Shown here piece by piece: positions 1 to 10,683 of a stretch of DNA of 64,000 bases. Both the position numbers and the translations under genes were made by a program. The stretch lies in contig JAPWDM010000065.1 of NCBI GenBank assembly GCA_035578155.1, positions 10,001 through 74,000 on the forward strand, in the 5' to 3' direction. Source of the stretch: Brachynemurus nebulosus (lineage: Eukaryota > Arthropoda > Insecta > Neuroptera > Myrmeleontidae). Position 1 is the first letter of the stretch. Every line of letters starts with the position of its first letter. Under the pieces are notes generated by a model, which ran no database searches, was not told where the DNA came from, and was given only the letters and a program-made list of their open reading frames with translations.

Positions 1-1110
1 AGATTAATGTTTTTTAACAATAGGTGTTACCAATTTAACCTATTAACTAGTATTTTATGTAGATTAATGTTTTTTAACAATAGGTGTTACCAATTTAACC
101 TATTAACTAGTATTTTATGTAGATTAATGTTTTTTAACAATAGGTGTTACCAATTTAACCTATTAACTAGTATTTTATGTAGATTAATGTTTTTTAACAA
201 TAGGTGTTACCAATTTAACCTATTAACTAGCATTTTATGTAGATTAATGTTTTTTAACAATAGGTGTTACCAATTTAACCTATTAACTAGTATTTTATGT
301 AGATTAATGTTTTTTAACAATAGGTGTTACCAATTTAACCTATTAACTAGTATTTTATGTAGATTAATGTTTTTTAACAATAGGTGTTACCAATTTAACC
401 TATTAACTAGTATTTTATGTAGATTAATGTTTTTTAACAATAGGTGTTACCAATTTAACCTATTAACTAGTATTTTATGTAGATTAATGTTTTTTAACAA
501 TAGGTGTTACCAATTTAACCTATTAACTAGTATTTTATGTAGATTAATGTTTTTTAACAATAGGTGTTACCAATTTAACCTATTAACTAGCATTTTATGT
601 AGATTAATGTTTTTTAACAATAGGTGTTACCAATTTAACCTATTAACTAGTATTTTATGTAGATTAATGTTTTTTAACAATAGGTGTTACCAATTTAACC
701 TATTAACTAGTATTTTATGTAGATTAATGTTTTTTAACAATAGGTGTTACCAATTTAACCTATTAACTAGTATTTTATGTAGATTAATGTTTTTTAACAA
801 TAGGTGTTACCAATTTAACCTATTAACTAGTATTTTATGTAGATTAATGTTTTTTAACAATAGGTGTTACCAATTTAACCTATTAACTAGTATTTTATGT
901 AGATTAATGTTTCTTAACAATAAGTGTTACCAATTTAACCTATTAACTAGTATTTTATGTAGATTAATGTTTTTTAACAATAGGTGTTACCAATTTAACC
1001 TATTAACTAGTATTTTATGTAGATTAATGTTTTTTAACAATAGGTGTTACCAATTTAACCTATTAGCTAGTATTTTATGTAGATTAATTTTATTTAACGA
1101 TAAGTGTCAC
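1..1110. repeat. 60-bp tandem repeat array (about 18.5 copies)
   Basis: Units of exactly 60 bp follow each other from base 1, so the array probably begins outside the window. Copies 1-15 are identical except for a T-to-C change shared by copies 4 and 10. Copies 16, 18 and the partial last copy carry more changes, the usual picture of a homogenised core with a decaying edge. Because 60 is divisible by three and one frame has no stop, the array reads as a 368-codon open frame of a 20-residue repeat. I treat that as fortuitous: there is no flanking gene structure and the unit is AT-rich. Confidence 0.97.
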
Positions 1111-1278
1111 TAATTTAACCTGTTAGCTAATTTTACCTATTATTATATGATAGGTCTTATGTTGGATTTGATTAGTTTGGATTTGTTTATAATTTATTAA
1201 ATATTGGATATTGAATATTGAATTCCGAAGCAGCGTACACAAACTGATTAATTACTTTAATCAATTACTTATAGATGT

Positions 1279-1285
1279 AAAAAAA
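1279..1285 (-). terminator. Oligo-T run, candidate Pol III terminator of the 5S-like sequence
   Basis: Seven A residues on the plus strand give a T7 run on the minus strand, about a dozen bases past the 3-prime end of the 5S-like sequence. This is the simple terminator used by RNA polymerase III. Its position fits, but runs of this kind are common in this AT-rich DNA. Confidence 0.4.
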
Positions 1286-1296
1286 GGAAAATTATT

Positions 1297-1415
1297 GACA
1301 ACAACACATGGCGTTCCGTAACTGGTCACCCACGAAAGTACTTACCATGCCCGATGTTGCTTAACTTCGGTGATCGAACGAGAACCGGTGTTTTCAACAT
1401 GGTATGGTCGTTGTC
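1297..1415 (-). rRNA. 5S rRNA-like sequence, probable pseudogene
   Basis: Read on the minus strand, this 119-base stretch aligns end to end with animal 5S rRNA. The 5-prime ACGACCATACCA, the CGGTTCTCG segment, the internal GATCACCGAAGTTAAGCAAC and the closing TGTTGTTGTC are all recognisable. It differs from the Drosophila-type sequence at roughly 20 positions. Many are C-to-T or G-to-A changes at sites where functional 5S has CpG, which suggests decay of a methylated pseudogene or of a 5S-derived SINE head. The internal promoter region is only partly kept. A T7 run follows on the same strand. No second copy is seen, so it is not part of a 5S cluster here. Confidence 0.85.
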
Positions 1416-1454
1416 TGATTATGGATAAGCTATTTGTAAATATATAGTTTTACT

Positions 1455-1745
1455 ATTAATACTAGTAAATATAATGTATAATTCTAATTTGATTTATTAA
1501 TAAATATATTTTATTACTACACTGAAAGGGTTTTTTTTTTATTTTACAGCTACATTTAGATATACCTTCCACGTTAAGTTTGTCCCATTTATTAATGATA
1601 AGGTAAATTTTATTGATAATGTATAAAACTAATTTGATTTGATAATAAATATACTTTATTACTGTACTTAAAAGCTTTTTTTTATTTCATAGTTACCTCT
1701 AAATATACTTTCCACATCCAATCTATCCTATTAATTATCCATCTA
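1455..1745. repeat. Diverged tandem duplication, period about 145 bp
   Basis: Two neighbouring AT-rich segments share the order GTATAA..CTAATTTGATTT, a TTTATTAC block, a long T run, and then a block ending in TCC. The second copy is shifted by about 145 bases. No coding potential is seen in 1416-1977. Confidence 0.6.
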
Positions 1746-1977
1746 ATATATATTTTTTATATTCAGAAGTTTTAAATGTTGTAGAATAATATAACAATAG
1801 TGCTTTATATTTCTTAATATGTTATTTGTTAGTGAATAAAGGGTAAATAATATATAATAAAACATTATTTTCAATTTTATACTTTTTATTTGGAAAATAA
1901 TATAAATAAAAAACTTTATTATACAATATTAAAAAAAAAAAAATTTGTATCATTTATAAATAATTATTTTTAAACAT

Positions 1978-3642
1978 TTATATGGCAATATTTTCACAAT
2001 TTATACATATATATGTATCACCAGTATTAAGCACGCATTTAATATGAGCCCAGTTTTTGCATAACTGACATTCAATCCACGGTTCTTTGGGGCGACTTTT
2101 TGAAAATAGTTCATTGCATATTAAGCAAGAAATCCTTGATAATAATATTAAGCAATTACTATTAATACAAATATCAATTTTTTTAGTAACTTTTTTACGC
2201 TTTTTTGCTATATTTTGTTCTTTCTCTAATGTTTTTATTTCTCTTGTATCGGTTAAAACAGTAGATTTTCTTTTCCTTTTAGTTTGACTCTGTTCTTTAG
2301 AAGCAGCCCTTGGGTAGGGTCGAACTATTTCTGGAGAAAATATTGTAGGCGTTGAATTTGATTGAGTATTCATTATCGATGATGTTAAAATTTGCGATTC
2401 TGCGGGATCAGTTACGAATGACGGAGCGAAATCATCTTGAGTAAAAATATTTTCATTATATGGAAATATTCCAGTCTTTTTAAATCCTTTTATGATATTT
2501 GTACTAGTTGTAGCTAATGGTAATGAATCTGCTACTATTTTTGGGATATCATATATTGTTATCGTTTTACCTGGATTATTTCGCAACCATAAATCTTGGT
2601 ACGTTGAAGCATATTTCTTAAATGGTCCATACACAGCCACATCAAGTGGTTGTAATTTATGGCTACAATGTGGTGGAAATGATAACATTACGATCCCATT
2701 ATCTTTCGCTAAGTTTAAGGTTGGTACATGTAAATGTGAGGAATGATTATCTAATACGAGTAATACTGGATTATTAATAGATGGTTTAACGTGTGCGATG
2801 AAATGTTGCATGTACATAAAAAATTCTTCATTTGTTACCCAGCCGCTTGAATTGCCTGCACCAATACAACCTTTTGGTCCATTATTAATAAAATGATTTT
2901 TATATTTTTTTCGTGGAAATACGAACATAGGAGGCACTGTATTTCCGTTTGCGGAAACAGCACATATTAGTGTCACATTAGTACCCCGCTCAGCAGAAGT
3001 TATGGAGCCAACATTTTTTTTACCTTTCGCAGCAATTATTTTAGTAGGTTTAAGTACTGTGGAAATTCCAGTTTCATCTATATTCCAAATGTTTGATGCG
3101 GTAAATTGATATTTATTCATAACTTCAGCTAATTGAGTGAAAAATGGTTTTACATTTTCAATATTAAACGATGTCGCTCGTCCGATGCTTGTTGGTTCGG
3201 GTTTTCTAATTGACAACTCTCGATTCCTTTTTAGAAAACTAGAAAGCCACTCTTTGCCAGCTATTTTATTAAGTTTCCATGTTTCAGGCATTTTAATATT
3301 AAATTTTTCAGCACACTCATAAGCAAGCTGACGAACATCTTTTGGAGTCAATCCATAAAATATCGAAGCCATTTGTAGTAAATAATCTTTTAAAGCAATT
3401 TCCTGGTCCTTAGAAAATACTTGTCGAGGTTTTTTATAGCCCATTGTCGGTAAATCTTGCGTTTCCTTATTTTTATATGCTTTCAATTTAGTTAAATAAC
3501 GCGTTAGCGTCGTACGTTTAATATTAAATTCCTTTGAAGCAGCATTTATACTTTTGTTCCCAAAAATTATTGTTCTTGCGGCGTCATTAAATGTTTCCAT
3601 AGATATAAGACCTCTTTCGGTTTTGCGTTTATAATTTCTCAT
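1978..3642 (-). CDS. Pogo/Tigger-type DDE transposase with C-terminal PHD-like zinc finger
   Basis: A 554-residue uninterrupted reading frame. Residues 14-50 look like a psq-type helix-turn-helix, and about 80-140 like a CENP-B-type DNA-binding domain. The DDE_1 catalytic core follows. Its acidic residues are D189 in IDETG, D298 in LDNHSSH and D334 in LQPLD, giving about 35 residues between the last two, typical of pogo-like enzymes. The C-terminus (about 505-549) has Cys/His pairs (CLIC, CQLC, HIKC, CINC) resembling a PHD finger, after a Lys/Arg-rich nuclear-localisation-like stretch. Expected role: cut-and-paste transposition in the nucleus. Met15 is an alternative start. The frame is intact, so the copy may be young or a host-retained (Jerky-like) gene. 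I did not find convincing outer TIRs. A MADF gene lies upstream on the same strand. Confidence 0.85.
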   Translation of the reverse strand: MRNYKRKTERGLISMETFNDAARTIIFGNKSINAASKEFNIKRTTLTRYLTKLKAYKNKETQDLPTMGYKKPRQVFSKDQEIALKDYLLQMASIFYGLTPKDVRQLAYECAEKFNIKMPETWKLNKIAGKEWLSSFLKRNRELSIRKPEPTSIGRATSFNIENVKPFFTQLAEVMNKYQFTASNIWNIDETGISTVLKPTKIIAAKGKKNVGSITSAERGTNVTLICAVSANGNTVPPMFVFPRKKYKNHFINNGPKGCIGAGNSSGWVTNEEFFMYMQHFIAHVKPSINNPVLLVLDNHSSHLHVPTLNLAKDNGIVMLSFPPHCSHKLQPLDVAVYGPFKKYASTYQDLWLRNNPGKTITIYDIPKIVADSLPLATTSTNIIKGFKKTGIFPYNENIFTQDDFAPSFVTDPAESQILTSSIMNTQSNSTPTIFSPEIVRPYPRAASKEQSQTKRKRKSTVLTDTREIKTLEKEQNIAKKRKKVTKKIDICINSNCLILLSRISCLICNELFSKSRPKEPWIECQLCKNWAHIKCVLNTGDTYICINCENIAI

Positions 3643-3784
3643 ATCTAAAAGAAATAAAAAACAAAAATTTAATAAAAGAAGATCTTAATCATAGTTTTGT
3701 TAATGAAAAAATTTGTACTTACTTATTTATAAATGATACAAATTTTGACCATTCAATCGATGACGGACACGGTGATAAATTTAA

Positions 3785-3866
3785 CCCTTAATTGGTCTAC
3801 TGAATTACAAATATGCAAAAATACAAAAATACAATTTTATTTTTAAATTAATATTTCAATTCTATT

Positions 3867-3904
<38 letters not shown>

Positions 3905-4132
3905 ATTACTATTTAAATTCTAATTTCATATTCCTAGATATTTCCAGGAAAAATATTTGTGAAAACGATTAAATAAAATATGTTATGATCACAGGAAAAT
4001 TTTTAATAATAGTATTTTTTTTTTAATAATATTTTTCTATTTTCAAAGCAGATTAACAAATAATTTAAGAAAATAACTTTTGTACTCCAGTAGACTACTT
4101 ATGTTTCAAAAAGTGAGTAGACCAGTTAAGGG
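3785..4132. mobile_element. piggyBac-type MITE with TTAA target site
   Basis: A 348-bp non-coding element. It starts CCCTTAATTGGTCTACT and ends with the near-exact reverse complement, and is flanked on both sides by TTAA (3781-3784 and 4133-4136). A CCC-starting TIR with TTAA duplication is the piggyBac signature. It holds a run of about 32 T (near 3868-3899) and a second partial GTAGACT-like motif near the right end. It lies between the pogo transposase and MADF genes. Confidence 0.85.
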
Positions 4133-4897
4133 TTAAGGAAATTCAGTATACTCAGTAGTAAAAAAATTGGATAAATAAGAATCAATTGAATCCGTGGATG
4201 TAGAACTAATTGGTGTTCGAACAACAGACATGTACTCCGGTTGCTCTGTAGTTGGTGAATGAACTTGTACTGATGATTCAGTTGGTAAAATATTAGATTG
4301 AAAATTCGGTGGCGATTGTAATAAAATTTCCTGCGGTTTTATTTTTTCAGCTACGGTATCTTCTGATACTGATAACGACTGTTTTTCATTTTTCGAAATT
4401 ATATCATATTTTTCTATCAATTGCATTATTTCGAGTTTTAAATTTTTCTTTAAATCTTCTGAAAATGTTTTTAATGTTGGCAACAAAGATAACAGAAATT
4501 TTTCATTTTCGTCATTAAACGTTTTATTTTTCGTTTCCAATAAATTTTCGTTTTTATTTAATTTTTGCGTTTTTTTAATTAAAAATTGTAGTTGATTTGC
4601 ATATTTATATGGTTTTTTTTTCTTTTCAGGATTTAATTTTTTTTCTTTTATTACTGCAAAATATCTGTCCTTAATATTTTTCCAACGTTTCTGTAAGAAT
4701 TCTCCAAATTTTTTTTTGTTATTAAAATTTACTTCTTCGTTGGAAAAACAATTTATGATTTGATTCCAAGCCAATTTTCTGTTATATATATCACTATGTA
4801 TCCTTTGCGTGTCCCATATAATGGGTCGCTTTTCAACTTCATTTATTAATTTTAAATTATTAATTTTATATGCCATTATAACTTTGAAAATATACAC
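4133..4897 (-). CDS. MADF (Myb/SANT-like) domain protein
   Basis: A 254-residue frame. Residues about 14-105 have the MADF pattern: LINEVEKRPIIWD near the start, then YNRKLAWNQI, then RWKNIKDRY and a Lys-rich helix. MADF domains bind DNA and occur in insect transcription factors and as accessory proteins of some DNA transposons. The rest is Ser/Thr-rich and charged, without a recognisable domain. The likely start is Met8 (MAYKIN). The TAA stop is formed by the TTAA target of the adjacent MITE; removing the MITE leaves the same stop, so the insertion did not truncate the protein. It shares strand with the pogo transposase and could be its partner, but this is inference. Confidence 0.7.
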   Translation of the reverse strand: MYIFKVIMAYKINNLKLINEVEKRPIIWDTQRIHSDIYNRKLAWNQIINCFSNEEVNFNNKKKFGEFLQKRWKNIKDRYFAVIKEKKLNPEKKKKPYKYANQLQFLIKKTQKLNKNENLLETKNKTFNDENEKFLLSLLPTLKTFSEDLKKNLKLEIMQLIEKYDIISKNEKQSLSVSEDTVAEKIKPQEILLQSPPNFQSNILPTESSVQVHSPTTEQPEYMSVVRTPISSTSTDSIDSYLSNFFTTEYTEFP

Positions 4898-7800
4898 TAG
4901 AAAATTTTAAGTAACAATGAAAAACTGAACAGTAGTGTTCACCGTGTCGGTCAGCGAGAAAATGGTATCGAAATTAATACAACTTCTGTATATAAAAGAA
5001 AGATTTATATAACACCAAAACCAGTCAAATCAAAAAAAGAGTTATATAATTAATAACGTCGCTTAAAATTGAAAATGTCGCTACTTTTTATTTAAAAAAA
5101 ATACTTATTTATACTTGCAAATCTGAAAAACAAAAATAAAAAACGTCGCGGCGTTTTATTTAAAAAATAAAAGTACAACAAATATTAGCGATGCTTTTTA
5201 TTTAAATAAAATTATGCATATTCCATAACATATTAAATAAAGTATTGCTCAAATTACCTCTTACAAATTTCATTGCCCAAATAACCCCGGTCTACCCTAA
5301 TAGATTTTAACACGTTTAATAGAAATTCATTTGGAACTAACTAAAGCCCTGAAAATTTCATCGAAATTAGTCGAATAGTTCCGAAGTTACGCGTTGGAAG
5401 GTTTTACGAATACTCAGGTGGGCAAAGAGGCAGCCACAAGGCAAAATTTTTTTATGAACCGTAAAGAGTAAAATTTCTGATTTTTGAAAGAAAAAATGTT
5501 TACGTCACAAAGATGATTACAATGTCTTTGTTATGTCGGTAGACTCGGAAACATGGAATCGAAGGTTATGTGTATAGTCAGTAAAAAAACCAGGAAACTT
5601 TGTAATTTATGATGGATTGTTGACACCCTAAAATTTGAAACATAAACAGACAGCTTAAATAAAATATGTAGATAGATAGAATATAAGAACGGTCAAGCGA
5701 GAAGACGTTAACAAAAAAATTTTTTTTTAAATATCTACACATTAAGAGAATTTCGCACATATGTTAACATTCCAAGCAAACTGGCACAAATATGCAGGAC
5801 GACATTTTATTATTTTATGATTATTTTTTCAAGTAATCCTTTATGATTGTTCAATTTCTTTTTGTCACAAAATATTTATTTTTTATTATTGTAGGTCAGT
5901 TTCAGTTTTTAATATAATTTATGGAGACTTTCCATTGAAAAAAAAAACTAGATTTATGGCCAATCTCTTTTTTTTAAATAAAAAAGAAAAATAACTGAAG
6001 AATATATACAATTTGGCATAACTCTGATTGGAACTCCCGGGAATTTACTATTTTTAACTTTTAGTCTCATAAAATACATACAATTTCACATACAAAGATA
6101 ATGGGAAGTCGCCCTGGGCGATTACCCTTCTCATCTTTAGATAAATTCGTCAATAAAAAAGGCACTACTTCATTTTCTGATATATTCTCGACTTCTTGTA
6201 TATTTCGTTTTAGTGTTAAATATCTTACTGATTAGTCAATAGTCGTTAGAAGCATTACAATAATTATACGTATACATAGCGAAAAAATTATTATCCTCAT
6301 ATGAACGCAATGAGTGCAATGGATATTTCATGTGGATCCAATCTTATAAAAGCCGGTTTACCACATACACTACACTTTGATGTTTCTCTTTCTTCTTTGG
6401 GAAAGCAATATGTTACAGAATTTTCAAAACTTTCTGGTCGTTGGTCAATATATCCATTTTTATATCATCCATACTTAAACCAATTTTAAAAACTAGGCGA
6501 CGAAAACTGACTGTGAGCTAGAGACTGAAGTTTTAGAATATTGTTACGAAGATGTAAATCAACATCATACACTCATTTAAAATTACATTATCCGAAAATA
6601 ATCTGATGAATTGTTTCCACAGTCGCCTCCATCCAGAGGTTAAAATATTGACAATTGTATAGATAAATAAAAATAAATAAATAAGTAAATAAGATTTGTA
6701 TAGGTGTCAGTAAAGCATGGGGGTGGGTATAATTATGTATTGTATGATGTATTTTAAAGTATATCGTAAGTTTGTAACAATTTATTACTAAAATACGAGA
6801 TTGTTTGACCATATTTTTTTTCCTCATTATTCAATCAGAAAGTTAAAATTTTTCCCAAGTTAATATTAGCAAAGGGTGTATTTATGCAACAAGAAATAAA
6901 CTGAAGTGATGTAAAATATATTAATTAAAAATTCTTTTATTTACACATAACAGTCTCCTCTTCTACCAAAAAATACCTGATAAAATTAGGGGTGGGGGTG
7001 GGGGATGAAACTCCAATGATTTTATAAGTTTACAAATATATATAGCTTCCCTACCAAAGCTCTTACCATTTCCAAGTTATTTAAGAAAATTGAAAAAATT
7101 CAAATTTTCAGGGGTGAGTTTCACCCCCTTAAACCGCTTATGGGCACGACCGAAATATGGCTCATGATTAGTTTTAATGAGATCTACAATCCACCGCAGT
7201 TTCAAAAATTCTTGAGAGATACAGTTGGATACCTTTCCTTATAAGTGTCGCTCTAGACACCGGAAAATTGCCGACCCTGCCTTTTCCTAAAAAAAAATCT
7301 TAATTACTTTTTCACTTTTTTCCTGAATGATTTTAATTTTAAGAGCGAAATTGTGGGTTATTATTGCTCTTTTTCCTACCAAAAAATTAATGACGAGCAA
7401 AAAAAGAAAAAACTTCAAATTCCAAATTTTGCTGCCCCTAGGGACCTCAAAACAAACTTCTAGCATAGAGCCGAGCTTGACACTGTGTTGCGGTAAATTA
7501 TCAAAACGCACCATGACAGTGGCTGTGATAGCTGAAATTTCGATTCAAAAATTCGCTAATAAAAAAAAAATGCAAGAAAGTGCAAGACTTTTTAGCAATA
7601 CCAAGACCAAGACCAAGACTGCATTCTGCAAGACCAAGACCAAGACCAAGACTCAATCCGCTCTAGCAAGACCAAGATTCTTAATGCAAGAATAAGACCA
7701 AGACCAAGATTTGGTAGTCTTGGTCTTGGTCTTGCATTTGCTCATCACTAGCCGAGGTCACTCAAAAAGTCGGCAGGTGGGAAGGTGGGCCCCGTAGCCC

Positions 7801-8249
7801 CCAAAAACAACTACTGAGGTTTTCTTTACTGATCAACTGGTTGGATGGAATAAAAGAAAATTTGTTACCTTTGTTTAGCAGAGTCATTTTGTTTTCTGAA
7901 AATTCACTGTTAGAAAGATTTACAACTCGTGGAGAAAAATGAACATTTGATATTGGTGTAGCACTATTTCTGGTTGGTTTTGTTTACGTTTTCTTAGTTT
8001 TTTGATCCGTTGAATGTATTTATTATGAATTATGTCACTAACTGCACTATAAATTTTGCCTTCTAGTAAATCAAATTCCATCGTATGTAATTCTATGTAT
8101 ATACATACTAAATATGTATAAATTTTTATTTCAATAGTTGCAGCTGAGATGTGATAAGAGAGTAATTAATTAAAAGTAATGGCAACCACAACTTGCGGCT
8201 ATTTTTTCACAGGCAACCATGTATTATCGTGTTCAGAAAAATAAAACCT
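4898..8249. other. Non-coding AT-rich stretch with short dispersed repeats
   Basis: No gene recognised. 5045-5215 repeats a GTCGC..TTTTTATTTAAA motif about three times. 5280-5480 and 6960-7290 contain G/C-rich phrases (GGGGTGGGGG, TTTCACCCCC) related to the dispersed family at 8250-9175. A 62-codon frame at 6301-6489 has no recognisable features. Confidence 0.6.
7590..7735. repeat. CAAGAC hexamer repeat with inverted half
   Basis: Runs of CAAGAC/CCAAGA on the plus strand (7598-7715) end in a short hairpin where GACCAAGACCAAGA faces TCTTGGTCTTGGTC near 7695-7732. Adjacent GCAAGAC-containing phrases suggest a small MITE built from hexamers rather than a plain microsatellite. Confidence 0.75.
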
Positions 8250-9169
8250 TAATTTTTTTTTAATTTTTTAAAATTACTATTCGCCTACTTGTATTACAAT
8301 AAAAATAATGCATTTAAAACACATTTAACAATACCATTGAATTCCGTTGTAAAAATGGGTGAGGTGGGGAAGGGGGAAGTAATGTGGAATCCCTTAAAAG
8401 CACTAGCTGGATACTAACTCAATACACGTACAAAATTTCAGCCCTCTAGGTTTCCTTAGAGAGTCTCTAGACGTGTTAGAAAAAAACAGAAAAATCAACG
8501 AAATATTGGCATAAAAATCGTGGGGGTAAGGGTTAAAAGTTGAAACCTCCAAAAAGCAGTGGTTGGCTATTAGCTTAACCTTAACACAAAATTTCAGCCC
8601 TCTTGGTTTATTTGAGGAGATTTTGACCCGAACGAAACTGTTAAAAAACAAGAAAAATCATGTTCTTTTAGGTGTAAAAATGGTGGGGGTAAGGGTTAAA
8701 AGTTGAGACCCCCAAGAGGAATCCCCTGATACTAACTCAATCCGAATAGGATTGAGTACAACACAGTGCCCTGTGCGAGTGGTACAAATTTCGGAAACGT
8801 CAAATTGTAGCTTAAAAATGGTGGGGGTGGGGGTAAAATATTAAAACCTCCAAAAAGCAGACCCTAGGTACGAACTCTATTAACATACCAAATTTTAACC
8901 CTCTAAGTTAATTCTGGGGGACTGTGGGCGCGTTAGATCCAGCCAAAATCCTTTCCCCCCCCCTACTCCCGCCAAATTATCCTAAGAAGCTGAATTTTAG
9001 ATATGTTGTAGGTAATTGACCGAGATATTATTGTTTTGTTGCCCCCACCACCCTCTTAAAGTTTGGGTCGGATCCAAAATTTGGCTCCACTTTAATAGTA
9101 TTGTTGTGCATCGGAATGAGCTCCACTTACCAAATTTCAACTCTAAACTTCCATAGGGGGGCCCTACCC

Positions 9170-9175
<6 letters not shown>
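8250..9175 (+). repeat. Dispersed non-coding repeat R1, copy 1
   Basis: About 925 bp, matching the reverse complement of 52,275-53,288 along its length. It contains imperfect internal repeats of about 140-165 bp, each with a phrase such as GTGGGGGTAAGGGTTAAAAG followed by AAATTTCAGCCCTCT. It ends in a (TA)n run, as does the other copy. No open frame or TIR was found; the class is unknown. Confidence 0.85.

Positions 9176-9224
<49 letters not shown>
9175..9224. repeat. (TA)n microsatellite
   Basis: About 50 bases of alternating TA at the end of R1 copy 1. Further (TA)n tracts lie at about 9562-9627 and 9902-9944. Confidence 0.95.
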
Positions 9225-9227
<3 letters not shown>

Positions 9228-9558
9228 TGAATGTTATCATACACGACGACTTGGTTTATGTTGATTATGAGTAAAATTATGGCTTATTAATGATATAAAT
9301 AAACCTGTTATTGTTATACAAAAAATTGTTACAGTAAATAAAATTATTAATAGTCATTTCTGATTCCACTCTGAACACGGTATTCGAAATTCTAGTTAAA
9401 AAGAACTCTTTGAGTTCTTTATACCTAGAATTCTTTGAGATATTTTAATAAAATTTTGAAAACAGCATTCGCGAAAGATTCATTTATACTCGTTTGTACT
9501 ACTTTTCGTTCGTACCTCAACCATTTTGACAGTACAGCTTTCCAATTTTGGACTTAAC

Positions 9559-9629
<71 letters not shown>

Positions 9630-9630
9630 T

Positions 9631-9890
9631 AAGTAAGTAAGTAATTCTCTCTTTAAATTGCCTTTCTACTGTAGTATGAGGAATGTCTACATGTTGACTA
9701 AGATGTTCGACAGACCAGTTACGTGTGACACTTAATGCTTCCTTAATTTTATCGAAAGCTTTCAGTCTAGAGGTTGATGTTGGTCGACCTTTCCTCGACA
9801 AGTCTTTTGTCGGTACTCTTCCATCTTTGAAGTAAGAATGGAGTCACTTCGCTACCGTTCTCTTATTAAGAGCATGACACCCTACACATT
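9631..9890 (-). pseudogene. Mariner-like transposase N-terminal fragment
   Basis: On the minus strand the translation has TVAK followed by a stop, then HSYFKDGRVPTKDLSRKGRPTS and a second helix-turn-helix ending HTTVERQFKE. This resembles the HTH1-GRP linker-HTH2 region of mariner-type transposases. The reading frame then runs into a (TA)n tract and no DDE domain follows. It contains at least one stop and no start. Confidence 0.45.
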
Positions 9891-9900
9891 TCAGTAGAAA

Positions 9901-9948
<48 letters not shown>

Positions 9949-9983
9949 TTTATATTATATTATTTATATTTATTTTTTTTTAC

Positions 9984-10105
9984 AGAAGCGTGTTCGACGG
10001 GTCCCAAAACGGATAGCGCCCCTACTCTCGCCTCTCGCCGTTCTTATCGTATAGGCTGTATAAGTCTAATTTTTTTCAAGGAAAAATTCGATTAAAAAGT
10101 CGTAG
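9984..10105 (+). repeat. Dispersed repeat R2, copy 1
   Basis: About 120 bp matching the reverse complement of 51,265-51,385, including GCGCCCCTACTCTCGCCTC and the TATAGGCTGTATAAGTC segment. It lies about 0.8 kb beyond R1, and the same order is kept in the inverted copy. Confidence 0.85.
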
Positions 10106-10111
10106 AAAAAA

Positions 10112-10249
10112 CATCGTATTCGACTCGCTTGCAATGGCTATTACTCACTCAGATGCATTACGACACTCGTCTCGCAAGCTCGGCTCGTGTCGCAGTTTCA
10201 TCTTCGTGAGTAATAGCTATCATTACTAGCTCGTTGAATGATATACCAT
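10112..10249. mobile_element. Palindromic hairpin element, family H copy 1
   Basis: Arms of about 60 bases (GGCTATTACTCACTCAGATG facing CATCTTCGTGAGTAATAGC) with a GC-rich centre. The sequence and layout are related to the hairpin at 23,317-23,443, so this is a small MITE-like family. No coding capacity. Confidence 0.75.
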
Positions 10250-10683
10250 TCTCTATATTTCATGTTGTAAAGAAAGCATTAGCAATATAATAATAAAATA
10301 AGAAATTACAATTTTCTCGAGAACTAGTTAACATAGAAAGAAAATTATAAGAACATTTTCTTCATATTTTGTTCTCTTTTCAATGATATAAAAATCGAAC
10401 TGTTTAATGATAGGATTTTAACGAAACTACGAAACTAGTTTGTTTTTGGCGCGTAAAAATGCGCATGCGCAGGATAAATCTTTATTATTTATTTAGACTT
10501 TTTGTTATTTTTTTGATTGTTATAATTTCATAAAAAATTTTAAACTTAAAAATAGCATTGTTAAACTTGATTAATAGTAAGATTTGTGTTTAATGTGTAA
10601 GGATTAAAAAAAAATTTTCATCGTACTTTATGGTATTTAAACATTGATATTGACAAATTTATTATTAAGTTGACATATTTTTT
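10250..10683. other. Non-coding spacer
   Basis: AT-rich DNA with no gene, repeat or site I can support. A GCGCATGCGC palindrome near 10,459 is isolated. Confidence 0.5.

Larger units (their letters stand above)
3761..4953. repeat. 15-bp GC-rich inverted motif pair bracketing the MADF gene
   Basis: TGACGGACACGGTGA at 3761-3775 and TCACCGTGTCGGTCA at 4939-4953 are reverse complements at 14 of 15 positions, striking in DNA this AT-rich. They bracket the MADF reading frame and the piggyBac MITE. They may be terminal repeats of a small element carrying the MADF gene, or paired binding sites upstream of the two minus-strand genes. Confidence 0.5.

Noticed and set aside
1..1110. Tandem array considered as a CRISPR
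   Set aside because: Units are contiguous 60-mers without unique spacers, and the genome is eukaryotic.
7..1113. 368-codon open frame of a 20-residue repeat
   Set aside because: It is the tandem 60-bp repeat read in its one stop-free frame; there is no gene structure around it.
6301..6489. 62-codon frame with ordinary-looking composition
   Set aside because: No recognisable motif and no conserved neighbour; could be a decayed exon but unsupported.
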